Below, piece by piece: positions 22,790-36,900 of a stretch of 64,000 nucleotides of DNA. The notes under the pieces were generated by a model. It was not told the origin of the DNA. It saw nothing but the letters and a program-made list of their open reading frames with translations, and made no database searches. The DNA comes from Cladorhizidae sp. MBARI D1340-BT2 (taxonomy: Eukaryota > Porifera > Demospongiae > Poecilosclerida > Cladorhizidae), in assembly GCA_028752905.1 (NCBI GenBank), contig JAQNBH010000019.1:1261001-1325000 (forward strand), read 5' to 3'. Within the stretch, counting starts at the first letter, position 1. The number at the start of each line of letters is the position of its first letter. Made by a program: the position numbers and the translations under genes.

Positions 22790-25700
22790 TCTCTGTTGAT
22801 ATCAAACATCCATAATATTCTGCACACTTCACTGTAATGGACTTGATATGATTCGAATGATAGGTTTCATTATGTGTTCTCTATCTTGATATTTGCCCTA
22901 ATTTAGTCTATATATATGTTTCTCATTTTCCCCCCAAAAATCTTGTTATTTTGCCGTAAAGCTCATAACTTTTCTACACTTTACCCCAAAAAGATAATTT
23001 TTATATCACGGGATAGCCCTTCTAATTATCTGTCTTTTGTACGTGCCAAAATTTTGAGTACTCTAAGTATTAGCAAGTTATGGTGATTTGAAGTGGTAAG
23101 GTTTGCGATCTTTCCTGGCGTTTTCCAGTTGCCAAAGCGGTGGCCTGCCAGTGAAAAACCACTACATTTATTGATAATCTGTTGACATGTTGCAGATAAG
23201 GGCCTTCTCTATCAGTTGACAAAATCTGTGACTTTGGTCTTGTTAATTAGGGCAGTTATGAATTGTACTCTTACTTGATGCTAAACATGTTAGCTTCGTA
23301 GATTATCCACACTTCACTGAATAGACTTGATGTATAGCTATTAAGATAGGACTCTCTAAGTGCTCTCTCTTGATACCAAACATCCATATATTCTGCACAC
23401 TTCACTGTAATGGACTTGCAAGATAGGTATCTCTCAGTGTTCTCTATCTTGAGCTAAACATGTTAGCTTCATAGATTCTCCACACTTCACTGAATAGACT
23501 TGATATATAGCTCTAAAGGTAGGCCTCCCTCTGTTCTCTCTCTTGATACCAAACATCCGTATATTCTGCATACATAGAATCACAAGATAGGTTTCTCTAT
23601 GTGTTCTCTATCTTGATGCTAAACAGGTTAGCTTCATAGATTCTCCACACTTTACTGTATAAACTTGATATATAGTTATTAAGATAGGTCTCTCCCTGTG
23701 CTCTCTGTTGATATCAAACATCCATAATATTCTGCACACTTCACTGTAATGGACTTGATATGATTCGAATGATAGGTTTCATTATGTGTTCTCTATCTTG
23801 ATATTTGCCCTAATTTAGTCTATATATATGTTTCTCATTTTCCCCCCAAAAATCTTGTTATTTTGCCGTAAAGCTCATAACTTTTCTACACTCTACCCCA
23901 AAAAGATAATTTTTATATCACCGGATAGCCCTTCTAATTATCTGTCTTTTGTACGTGCCAAAATTTTGAGTACTCTAAGTATTAGCAAGTTATGGTGATT
24001 TGAAGTGGTAAGGTTTGCGATCTTTCCTGGCGTTTTCCAGTTGCCAAAGCGGTGGCCTGCCAGTGAAAAACCACTACATTTATTGATAATCTGTTGACAT
24101 GTTGCAGATAAGGGCCTTCTCTATCAGTTGACAAAATCTGGGACTTTGGTCTTGTTAATTAGGGCAGTTATGAATTGTACTCTTACTTGATGCTAAACAT
24201 GTTAGCTTCGTAGATTATCCACACTTCACTGAATAGACTTGATGTATAGCTATTAAGATAGGACTCTCTAAGTGCTCTCTCTTGATACCAAACATCCATA
24301 TATTCTGCACACTTCACTGTAATGGACTTGCAAGATAGGTATCTCTCAGTGTTCTCTATCTTGAGCTAAACATGTTAGCTTCATAGATTCTCCACACTTC
24401 ACTGAATAGACTTGATATATAGCTCTAAAGGTAGGCCTCTCTCTGTTCTCTCTCTTGATACCAAACATCCGTATATTCTGCATACATAGAATCACAAGAT
24501 AGGTTTCTCTATGTGTTCTCTATCTTGATGCTAAACAGGTTAGCTTCATAGATTCTCCACACTTCACTGTATAAACTTGATATATAGCTATTAAGATAGG
24601 TCTCTCCCTGTGCTCTCTGTTGATATCAAACATCCATAATATTCTGCACACTTCACTGTAATGGACTTGATATGATTCGAATGATAGGTTTCATTATGTG
24701 TTCTCTATCTTGATATTTGCCCTAATTTAGTCTATATATATGTTTCTCATTTTCCCCCCAAAAATCTTGTTATTTTGCCGTAAAGCTCATAACTTTTCTA
24801 CACTCTACTCCAAAAAGATAATTTTTATATCACGGGATAGCCCTTCTAATTATCTGTCTTTTGTACGTGCCAAAATTTTGAGTACTCTAAGTATTAGCAA
24901 GTTATGGTGATTTGAAGTGGTAAGGTTTGCGATCTTTCCTGGCGTTTTCCAGTTGCCAAAGCGGTGGCCTGCCAGTGAAAAACCACTACATTTATTGATA
25001 ATCTGTTGACATGTTGCAGATAAGGGCCTTCTCTATCAGTTGACAAAATCTGTGACTTTGGTCTTGTTAATTAGGGCAGTTATGAATTGTACTCTTACTT
25101 GATGCTAAACATGTTAGCTTCGTAGATTATCCACACTTCACTGAATAGACTTGATGTATAGCTATTAAGATAGGACTCTCTAAGTGCTCTCTCTTGATAC
25201 CAAACATCCATATATTCTGCACACTTCACTGTAATGGACTTGCAAGATAGGTATCTCTCAGTGTTCTCTATCTTGAGCTAAACATGTTAGCTTCATAGAT
25301 TCTCCACACTTCACTGAATAGACTTGATATATAGCTCTAAAGGTAGGCCTCTCTCTGTTCTCTCTCTTGATACCAAACATCCGTATATTCTGCATACATA
25401 GAATCACAAGATAGGTTTCTCTATGTGTTCTCTATCTTGATGCTAAACAGGTTAGCTTCATAGATTCTCCACACTTTACTGTATAAACTTGATATATAGT
25501 TATTAAGATAGGTCTCTCCCTGTGCTCTCTGTTGATATCAAACATCCATAATATTCTGCACACTTCACTGTAATGGACTTGATATGATTCGAATGATAGG
25601 TTTCATTATGTGTTCTCTATCTTGATATTTGCCCTAATTTAGTCTATATATATGTTTCTCATTTTCCCCCCAAAAATCTTGTTATTTTGCCGTAAAGCTC

Positions 25701-28700
25701 ATAACTTTTCTACACTCTACCCCAAAAAGATAATTTTTATATCACCGGATAGCCCTTCTAATTATCTGTCTTTTGTACGTGCCAAAATTTTGAGTACTCT
25801 AAGTATTAGCAAGTTATGGTGATTTGAAGTGGTAAGGTTTGCGATCTTTCCTGGCGTTTTCCAGTTGCCAAAGCGGTGGCCTGCCAGTGAAAAACCACTA
25901 CATTTATTGATAATCTGTTGACATGTTGCAGATAAGGGCCTTCTCTATCAGTTGACAAAATCTGGGACTTTGGTCTTGTTAATTAGGGCAGTTATGAATT
26001 GTACTCTTACTTGATGCTAAACATGTTAGCTTCGTAGATTATCCACACTTCACTGAATAGACTTGATGTATAGCTATTAAGATAGGACTCTCTAAGTGCT
26101 CTCTCTTGATACCAAACATCCATATATTCTGCACACTTCACTGTAATGGACTTGCAAGATAGGTATCTCTCAGTGTTCTCTATCTTGAGCTAAACATGTT
26201 AGCTTCATAGATTCTCCACACTTCACTGAATAGACTTGATATATAGCTCTAAAGGTAGGCCTCTCTCTGTTCTCTCTCTTGATACCAAACATCCGTATAT
26301 TCTGCATACATAGAATCACAAGATAGGTTTCTCTATGTGTTCTCTATCTTGATGCTAAACAGGTTAGCTTCATAGATTCTCCACACTTCACTGTATAAAC
26401 TTGATATATAGCTATTAAGATAGGTCTCTCCCTGTGCTCTCTGTTGATATCAAACATCCATAATATTCTGCACACTTCACTGTAATGGACTTGATATGAT
26501 TCGAATGATAGGTTTCATTATGTGTTCTCTATCTTGATATTTGCCCTAATTTAGTCTATATATATGTTTCTCATTTTCCCCCCAAAAATCTTGTTATTTT
26601 GCCGTAAAGCTCATAACTTTTCTATACTCTACCCCAAAAAGATAATTTTTATATCACGGGATAGCCCTTCTAATTATCTGTCTTTTGTACGTGCCAAAAT
26701 TTTGAGTACTCTAAGTATTAGCAAGTTATGGTGATTTGAAGTGGTAAGGTTTGCGATCTTTCCTGGCGTTTTCCAGTTGCCAAAGCGGTGGCCTGCCAGT
26801 GAAAAACCACTACATTTATTGATAATCTGTTGACATGTTGCAGATAAGGGCCTTCTCTATCAGTTGACAAAATCTGGGACTTTGGTCTTGTTAATTAGGG
26901 CAGTTATGAATTGTACTCTTACTTGATGCTAAACATGTTAGCTTCGTAGATTATCCACACTTCACTGAATAGACTTGATGTATAGCTATTAAGATAGGAC
27001 TCTCTAAGTGCTCTCTCTTGATACCAAACATCCATATATTCTGCACACTTCACTGTAATGGACTTGCAAGATAGGTATCTCTCAGTGTTCTCTATCTTGA
27101 GCTAAACATGTTAGCTTCATAGATTCTCCACACTTCACTGAATAGACTTGATATATAGCTCTAAAGGTAGGCCTCTCTCTGTTCTCTCTCTTGATACCAA
27201 ACATCCGTATATTCTGCATACATAGAATCACAAGATAGGTTTCTCTATGTGTTCTCTATCTTGATGCTAAACAGGTTAGCTTCATAGATTCTCCACACTT
27301 TACTGTATAAACTTGATATATAGCTATTAAGATAGGTCTCTCCCTGTGCTCTCTGTTGATATCAAACATCCATAATATTCTGCACACTTCACTGTAATGG
27401 ACTTGATATGATTCGAATGATAGGTTTCATTATGTGTTCTCTATCTTGATATTTGCCCTAATTTAGTCTATATATATGTTTCTCATTTTCCCCCCAAAAA
27501 TCTTGTTATTTTGCCGTAAAGCTCATAACTTTTCTACACTCTACCCCAAAAAGATAATTTTTATATCACCGGATAGCCCTTCTAATTATCTGTCTTTTGT
27601 ACGTGCCAAAATTTTGAGTACTCTAAGTATTAGCAAGTTATGGTGATTTGAAGTGGTAAGGTTTGCGATCTTTCCTGGCGTTTTCCAGTTGCCAAAGCGG
27701 TGGCCTGCCAGTGAAAAACCACTACATTTATTGATAATCTGTTGACATGTTGCAGATAAGGGCCTTCTCTATCAGTTGACAAAATCTGGGACTTTGGTCT
27801 TGTTAATTAGGGCAGTTATGAATTGTACTCTTACTTGATGCTAAACATGTTAGCTTCGTAGATTATCCACACTTCACTGAATAGACTTGATGTATAGCTA
27901 TTAAGATAGGACTCTCTAAGTGCTCTCTCTTGATACCAAACATCCATATATTCTGCACACTTCACTGTAATGGACTTGCAAGATAGGTATCTCTCAGTGT
28001 TCTCTATCTTGAGCTAAACATGTTAGCTTCATAGATTCTCCACACTTCACTGAATAGACTTGATATATAGCTCTAAAGGTAGGCCTCTCTCTGTTCTCTC
28101 TCTTGATACCAAACATCCGTATATTCTGCATACATAGAATCACAAGATAGGTTTCTCTATGTGTTCTCTATCTTGATGCTAAACAGGTTAGCTTCATAGA
28201 TTCTCCACACTTTACTGTATAAACTTGATATATAGCTATTAAGATAGGTCTCTCCCTGTGCTCTCTGTTGATATCAAACATCCATAATATTCTGCACACT
28301 TCACTGTAATGGACTTGATATGATTCGAATGATAGGTTTCATTATGTGTTCTCTATCTTGATATTTGCCCTAATTTAGTCTATATATATGTTTCTCATTT
28401 TCCCCCCAAAAATCTTGTTATTTTGCCGTAAAGCTCATAACTTTTCTACACTCTACCCCAAAAAGATAATTTTTATATCACCGGATAGCCCTTCTAATTA
28501 TCTGTCTTTTGTACGTGCCAAAATTTTGAGTACTCTAAGTATTAGCAAGTTATGGTGATTTGAAGTGGTAAGGTTTGCGATCTTTCCTGGCGTTTTCCAG
28601 TTGCCAAAGCGGTGGCCTGCCAGTGAAAAACCACTACATTTATTGATAATCTGTTGACATGTTGCAGATAAGGGCCTTCTCTATCAGTTGACAAAATCTG

Positions 28701-30993
28701 GGACTTTGGTCTTGTTAATTAGGGCAGTTATGAATTGTACTCTTACTTGATGCTAAACATGTTAGCTTCGTAGATTATCCACACTTCACTGAATAGACTT
28801 GATGTATAGCTATTAAGATAGGACTCTCTAAGTGCTCTCTCTTGATACCAAACATCCATATATTCTGCACACTTCACTGTAATGGACTTGCAAGATAGGT
28901 ATCTCTCAGTGTTCTCTATCTTGAGCTAAACATGTTAGCTTCATAGATTCTCCACACTTCACTGAATAGACTTGATATATAGCTCTAAAGGTAGGCCTCT
29001 CTCTGTTCTCTCTCTTGATACCAAACATCCGTATATTCTGCATACATAGAATCACAAGATAGGTTTCTCTATGTGTTCTCTATCTTGATGCTAAACAGGT
29101 TAGCTTCATAGATTCTCCACACTTTACTGTATAAACTTGATATATAGCTATTAAGATAGGTCTCTCCCTGTGCTCTCTGTTGATATCAAACATCCATAAT
29201 ATTCTGCACACTTCACTGTAATGGACTTGATATGATTCGAATGATAGGTTTCATTATGTGTTCTCTATCTTGATATTTGCCCTAATTTAGTCTATATATA
29301 TGTTTCTCATTTTCCCCCCAAAAATCTTGTTATTTTGCCGTAAAGCTCATAACTTTTCTACACTCTACCCCAAAAAGATAATTTTTATATCACGGGATAG
29401 CCCTTCTAATTATCTGTCTTTTGTACGTGCCAAAATTTTGAGTACTCTAAGTATTAGCAAGTTATGGTGATTTGAAGTGGTAAGGTTTGCGATCTTTCCT
29501 GGCGTTTTCCAGTTGCCAAAGCGGTGGCCTGCCAGTGAAAAACCACTACATTTATTGATAATCTGTTGACATGTTGCAGATAAGGGCCTTCTCTATCAGT
29601 TGACAAAATCTGGGACTTTGGTCTTGTTAATTAGGGCAGTTATGAATTGTACTCTTACTTGATGCTAAACATGTTAGCTTCGTAGATTATCCACACTTCA
29701 CTGAATAGACTTGATGTATAGCTATTAAGATAGGACTCTCTAAGTGCTCTCTCTTGATACCAAACATCCATATATTCTGCACACTTCACTGTAATGGACA
29801 TGCAAGATAGGTATCTCTCAGTGTTCTCTATCTTGAGCTAAACATGTTAGCTTCATAGATTCTCCACACTTCACTGAATAGACTTGATATATAGCTCTAA
29901 AGGTAGGCCTCTCTCTGTTCTCTCTCTTGATACCAAACATCCGTATATTCTGCATACATAGAATCACAAGATAGGTTTCTCTATGTGTTCTCTATCTTGA
30001 TGCTAAACAGGTTAGCTTCATAGATTCTCCACACTTCACTGTATAAACTTGATATATAGCTATTAAGATAGGTCTCTCCCTGTGCTCTCTGTTGATATCA
30101 AACATCCATAATATTCTGCACACTTCACTGTAATGGACTTGATATGATTCGAATGATAGGTTTCATTATGTGTTCTCTATCTTGATATTTGCCCTAATTT
30201 GGTCTATATGTTTCTCATTTTCCCCCCAAAAATCTTGTTATTTTGCCGTAAAGCTCATAACTTTTCTACACTCTACCCCAAAAAGATAATTTTTATATCA
30301 CCGGATAGCCCTTCTAATTATCTGTCTTTTGTACGTGCCAAAATTTTGAGTACTCTAAGTATTAGCAAGTTATGGTGATTTGAAGTGGTAAGGTTTGCGA
30401 TCTTTCCTGGCGTTTTCCAGTTGCCAAAGCGGTGGCCTGCCAGTGAAAAACCACTACATTTATTGATAATCTGTTGACATGTTGCAGATAAGGGCCTTCT
30501 CTATCAGTTGACAAAATCTGGGACTTTGGTCTTGTTAATTAGGGCAGTTATGAATTGTACTCTTACTTGATGCTAAACATGTTAGCTTCGTAGATTATCC
30601 ACACTTCACTGAATAGACTTGATGTATAGCTATTAAGATAGGACTCTCTAAGTGCTCTCTCTTGATACCAAACATCCATATATTCTGCACACTTCACTGT
30701 AATGGACTTGCAAGATAGGTATCTCTCAGTGTTCTCTATCTTGAGCTAAACATGTTAGCTTCATAGATTCTCCACACTTCACTGAATAGACTTGATATAT
30801 AGCTCTAAAGGTAGGCCTCTCTCTGTTCTCTCTCTTGATACCAAACATCCGTATATTCTGCATACATAGAATCACAAGATAGGTTTCTCTATGTGTTCTC
30901 TATCTTGATGCTAAACAGGTTAGCTTCATAGATTCTCCACACTTCACTGTATAAACTTGATATATAGCTATTAAGATAGGTCTCTCCCTGTGC
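22790..30993 (+). repeat. 9-unit higher-order repeat, copy A (units 26-34)
   Basis: 8,204 bp. Unit starts and classes: 22790 IVg, 23702 IVc, 24614 IVg, 25526 IVc, 26438 IVg, 27350 IVc, 28262 IVc, 29174 IVg, 30086 III. Markers: GGCCTCCCTC and TATAGTTATT in unit 26; CTGTGACTT and TATAGTTATT in unit 28; CTATACTCT in unit 30; GGACATGC (29,800) in unit 33; 4-bp deletion in unit 34. Copy A differs from B and C in its first unit (CTGTGACTT, CTGCACAC at the start) and in CTCTACTCC of unit 28. Confidence 0.9.
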
Positions 30994-33900
30994 TCTCTGT
31001 TGATATCAAACATCCATAATATTCTGCATACTTCACTGTAATGGACTTGATATGATTCGAATGATAGGTTTCATTATGTGTTCTCTATCTTGATATTTGC
31101 CCTAATTTAGTCTATATATATGTTTCTCATTTTCCCCCCAAAAATCTTGTTATTTTGCCGTAAAGCTCATAACTTTTCTACACTTTACCCCAAAAAGATA
31201 ATTTTTATATCACGGGATAGCCCTTCTAATTATCTGTCTTTTGTACGTGCCAAAATTTTGAGTACTCTAAGTATTAGCAAGTTATGGTGATTTGAAGTGG
31301 TAAGGTTTGCGATCTTTCCTGGCGTTTTCCAGTTGCCAAAGCGGTGGCCTGCCAGTGAAAAACCACTACATTTATTGATAATCTGTTGACATGTTGCAGA
31401 TAAGGGCCTTCTCTATCAGTTGACAAAATCTGGGACTTTGGTCTTGTTAATTAGGGCAGTTATGAATTGTACTCTTACTTGATGCTAAACATGTTAGCTT
31501 CGTAGATTATCCACACTTCACTGAATAGACTTGATGTATAGCTATTAAGATAGGACTCTCTAAGTGCTCTCTCTTGATACCAAACATCCATATATTCTGC
31601 ACACTTCACTGTAATGGACTTGCAAGATAGGTATCTCTCAGTGTTCTCTATCTTGAGCTAAACATGTTAGCTTCATAGATTCTCCACACTTCACTGAATA
31701 GACTTGATATATAGCTCTAAAGGTAGGCCTCCCTCTGTTCTCTCTCTTGATACCAAACATCCGTATATTCTGCATACATAGAATCACAAGATAGGTTTCT
31801 CTATGTGTTCTCTATCTTGATGCTAAACAGGTTAGCTTCATAGATTCTCCACACTTTACTGTATAAACTTGATATATAGTTATTAAGATAGGTCTCTCCC
31901 TGTGCTCTCTGTTGATATCAAACATCCATAATATTCTGCACACTTCACTGTAATGGACTTGATATGATTCGAATGATAGGTTTCATTATGTGTTCTCTAT
32001 CTTGATATTTGCCCTAATTTAGTCTATATATATGTTTCTCATTTTCCCCCCAAAAATCTTGTTATTTTGCCGTAAAGCTCATAACTTTTCTACACTCTAC
32101 CCCAAAAAGATAATTTTTATATCACCGGATAGCCCTTCTAATTATCTGTCTTTTGTACGTGCCAAAATTTTGAGTACTCTAAGTATTAGCAAGTTATGGT
32201 GATTTGAAGTGGTAAGGTTTGCGATCTTTCCTGGCGTTTTCCAGTTGCCAAAGCGGTGGCCTGCCAGTGAAAAACCACTACATTTATTGATAATCTGTTG
32301 ACATGTTGCAGATAAGGGCCTTCTCTATCAGTTGACAAAATCTGGGACTTTGGTCTTGTTAATTAGGGCAGTTATGAATTGTACTCTTACTTGATGCTAA
32401 ACATGTTAGCTTCGTAGATTATCCACACTTCACTGAATAGACTTGATGTATAGCTATTAAGATAGGACTCTCTAAGTGCTCTCTCTTGATACCAAACATC
32501 CATATATTCTGCACACTTCACTGTAATGGACTTGCAAGATAGGTATCTCTCAGTGTTCTCTATCTTGAGCTAAACATGTTAGCTTCATAGATTCTCCACA
32601 CTTCACTGAATAGACTTGATATATAGCTCTAAAGGTAGGCCTCTCTCTGTTCTCTCTCTTGATACCAAACATCCGTATATTCTGCATACATAGAATCACA
32701 AGATAGGTTTCTCTATGTGTTCTCTATCTTGATGCTAAACAGGTTAGCTTCATAGATTCTCCACACTTCACTGTATAAACTTGATATATAGCTATTAAGA
32801 TAGGTCTCTCCCTGTGCTCTCTGTTGATATCAAACATCCATAATATTCTGCACACTTCACTGTAATGGACTTGATATGATTCGAATGATAGGTTTCATTA
32901 TGTGTTCTCTATCTTGATATTTGCCCTAATTTAGTCTATATATATGTTTCTCATTTTCCCCCCAAAAATCTTGTTATTTTGCCGTAAAGCTCATAACTTT
33001 TCTACACTCTACCCCAAAAAGATAATTTTTATATCACGGGATAGCCCTTCTAATTATCTGTCTTTTGTACGTGCCAAAATTTTGAGTACTCTAAGTATTA
33101 GCAAGTTATGGTGATTTGAAGTGGTAAGGTTTGCGATCTTTCCTGGCGTTTTCCAGTTGCCAAAGCGGTGGCCTGCCAGTGAAAAACCACTACATTTATT
33201 GATAATCTGTTGACATGTTGCAGATAAGGGCCTTCTCTATCAGTTGACAAAATCTGTGACTTTGGTCTTGTTAATTAGGGCAGTTATGAATTGTACTCTT
33301 ACTTGATGCTAAACATGTTAGCTTCGTAGATTATCCACACTTCACTGAATAGACTTGATGTATAGCTATTAAGATAGGACTCTCTAAGTGCTCTCTCTTG
33401 ATACCAAACATCCATATATTCTGCACACTTCACTGTAATGGACTTGCAAGATAGGTATCTCTCAGTGTTCTCTATCTTGAGCTAAACATGTTAGCTTCAT
33501 AGATTCTCCACACTTCACTGAATAGACTTGATATATAGCTCTAAAGGTAGGCCTCTCTCTGTTCTCTCTCTTGATACCAAACATCCGTATATTCTGCATA
33601 CATAGAATCACAAGATAGGTTTCTCTATGTGTTCTCTATCTTGATGCTAAACAGGTTAGCTTCATAGATTCTCCACACTTTACTGTATAAACTTGATATA
33701 TAGTTATTAAGATAGGTCTCTCCCTGTGCTCTCTGTTGATATCAAACATCCATAATATTCTGCACACTTCACTGTAATGGACTTGATATGATTCGAATGA
33801 TAGGTTTCATTATGTGTTCTCTATCTTGATATTTGCCCTAATTTAGTCTATATATATGTTTCTCATTTTCCCCCCAAAAATCTTGTTATTTTGCCGTAAA

Positions 33901-36900
33901 GCTCATAACTTTTCTACACTCTACCCCAAAAAGATAATTTTTATATCACCGGATAGCCCTTCTAATTATCTGTCTTTTGTACGTGCCAAAATTTTGAGTA
34001 CTCTAAGTATTAGCAAGTTATGGTGATTTGAAGTGGTAAGGTTTGCGATCTTTCCTGGCGTTTTCCAGTTGCCAAAGCGGTGGCCTGCCAGTGAAAAACC
34101 ACTACATTTATTGATAATCTGTTGACATGTTGCAGATAAGGGCCTTCTCTATCAGTTGACAAAATCTGGGACTTTGGTCTTGTTAATTAGGGCAGTTATG
34201 AATTGTACTCTTACTTGATGCTAAACATGTTAGCTTCGTAGATTATCCACACTTCACTGAATAGACTTGATGTATAGCTATTAAGATAGGACTCTCTAAG
34301 TGCTCTCTCTTGATACCAAACATCCATATATTCTGCACACTTCACTGTAATGGACTTGCAAGATAGGTATCTCTCAGTGTTCTCTATCTTGAGCTAAACA
34401 TGTTAGCTTCATAGATTCTCCACACTTCACTGAATAGACTTGATATATAGCTCTAAAGGTAGGCCTCTCTCTGTTCTCTCTCTTGATACCAAACATCCGT
34501 ATATTCTGCATACATAGAATCACAAGATAGGTTTCTCTATGTGTTCTCTATCTTGATGCTAAACAGGTTAGCTTCATAGATTCTCCACACTTCACTGTAT
34601 AAACTTGATATATAGCTATTAAGATAGGTCTCTCCCTGTGCTCTCTGTTGATATCAAACATCCATAATATTCTGCACACTTCACTGTAATGGACTTGATA
34701 TGATTCGAATGATAGGTTTCATTATGTGTTCTCTATCTTGATATTTGCCCTAATTTAGTCTATATATATGTTTCTCATTTTCCCCCCAAAAATCTTGTTA
34801 TTTTGCCGTAAAGCTCATAACTTTTCTATACTCTACCCCAAAAAGATAATTTTTATATCACGGGATAGCCCTTCTAATTATCTGTCTTTTGTACGTGCCA
34901 AAATTTTGAGTACTCTAAGTATTAGCAAGTTATGGTGATTTGAAGTGGTAAGGTTTGCGATCTTTCCTGGCGTTTTCCAGTTGCCAAAGCGGTGGCCTGC
35001 CAGTGAAAAACCACTACATTTATTGATAATCTGTTGACATGTTGCAGATAAGGGCCTTCTCTATCAGTTGACAAAATCTGGGACTTTGGTCTTGTTAATT
35101 AGGGCAGTTATGAATTGTACTCTTACTTGATGCTAAACATGTTAGCTTCGTAGATTATCCACACTTCACTGAATAGACTTGATGTATAGCTATTAAGATA
35201 GGACTCTCTAAGTGCTCTCTCTTGATACCAAACATCCATATATTCTGCACACTTCACTGTAATGGACTTGCAAGATAGGTATCTCTCAGTGTTCTCTATC
35301 TTGAGCTAAACATGTTAGCTTCATAGATTCTCCACACTTCACTGAATAGACTTGATATATAGCTCTAAAGGTAGGCCTCTCTCTGTTCTCTCTCTTGATA
35401 CCAAACATCCGTATATTCTGCATACATAGAATCACAAGATAGGTTTCTCTATGTGTTCTCTATCTTGATGCTAAACAGGTTAGCTTCATAGATTCTCCAC
35501 ACTTTACTGTATAAACTTGATATATAGCTATTAAGATAGGTCTCTCCCTGTGCTCTCTGTTGATATCAAACATCCATAATATTCTGCACACTTCACTGTA
35601 ATGGACTTGATATGATTCGAATGATAGGTTTCATTATGTGTTCTCTATCTTGATATTTGCCCTAATTTAGTCTATATATATGTTTCTCATTTTCCCCCCA
35701 AAAATCTTGTTATTTTGCCGTAAAGCTCATAACTTTTCTACACTCTACCCCAAAAAGATAATTTTTATATCACCGGATAGCCCTTCTAATTATCTGTCTT
35801 TTGTACGTGCCAAAATTTTGAGTACTCTAAGTATTAGCAAGTTATGGTGATTTGAAGTGGTAAGGTTTGCGATCTTTCCTGGCGTTTTCCAGTTGCCAAA
35901 GCGGTGGCCTGCCAGTGAAAAACCACTACATTTATTGATAATCTGTTGACATGTTGCAGATAAGGGCCTTCTCTATCAGTTGACAAAATCTGGGACTTTG
36001 GTCTTGTTAATTAGGGCAGTTATGAATTGTACTCTTACTTGATGCTAAACATGTTAGCTTCGTAGATTATCCACACTTCACTGAATAGACTTGATGTATA
36101 GCTATTAAGATAGGACTCTCTAAGTGCTCTCTCTTGATACCAAACATCCATATATTCTGCACACTTCACTGTAATGGACTTGCAAGATAGGTATCTCTCA
36201 GTGTTCTCTATCTTGAGCTAAACATGTTAGCTTCATAGATTCTCCACACTTCACTGAATAGACTTGATATATAGCTCTAAAGGTAGGCCTCTCTCTGTTC
36301 TCTCTCTTGATACCAAACATCCGTATATTCTGCATACATAGAATCACAAGATAGGTTTCTCTATGTGTTCTCTATCTTGATGCTAAACAGGTTAGCTTCA
36401 TAGATTCTCCACACTTTACTGTATAAACTTGATATATAGCTATTAAGATAGGTCTCTCCCTGTGCTCTCTGTTGATATCAAACATCCATAATATTCTGCA
36501 CACTTCACTGTAATGGACTTGATATGATTCGAATGATAGGTTTCATTATGTGTTCTCTATCTTGATATTTGCCCTAATTTAGTCTATATATATGTTTCTC
36601 ATTTTCCCCCCAAAAATCTTGTTATTTTGCCGTAAAGCTCATAACTTTTCTACACTCTACCCCAAAAAGATAATTTTTATATCACCGGATAGCCCTTCTA
36701 ATTATCTGTCTTTTGTACGTGCCAAAATTTTGAGTACTCTAAGTATTAGCAAGTTATGGTGATTTGAAGTGGTAAGGTTTGCGATCTTTCCTGGCGTTTT
36801 CCAGTTGCCAAAGCGGTGGCCTGCCAGTGAAAAACCACTACATTTATTGATAATCTGTTGACATGTTGCAGATAAGGGCCTTCTCTATCAGTTGACAAAA

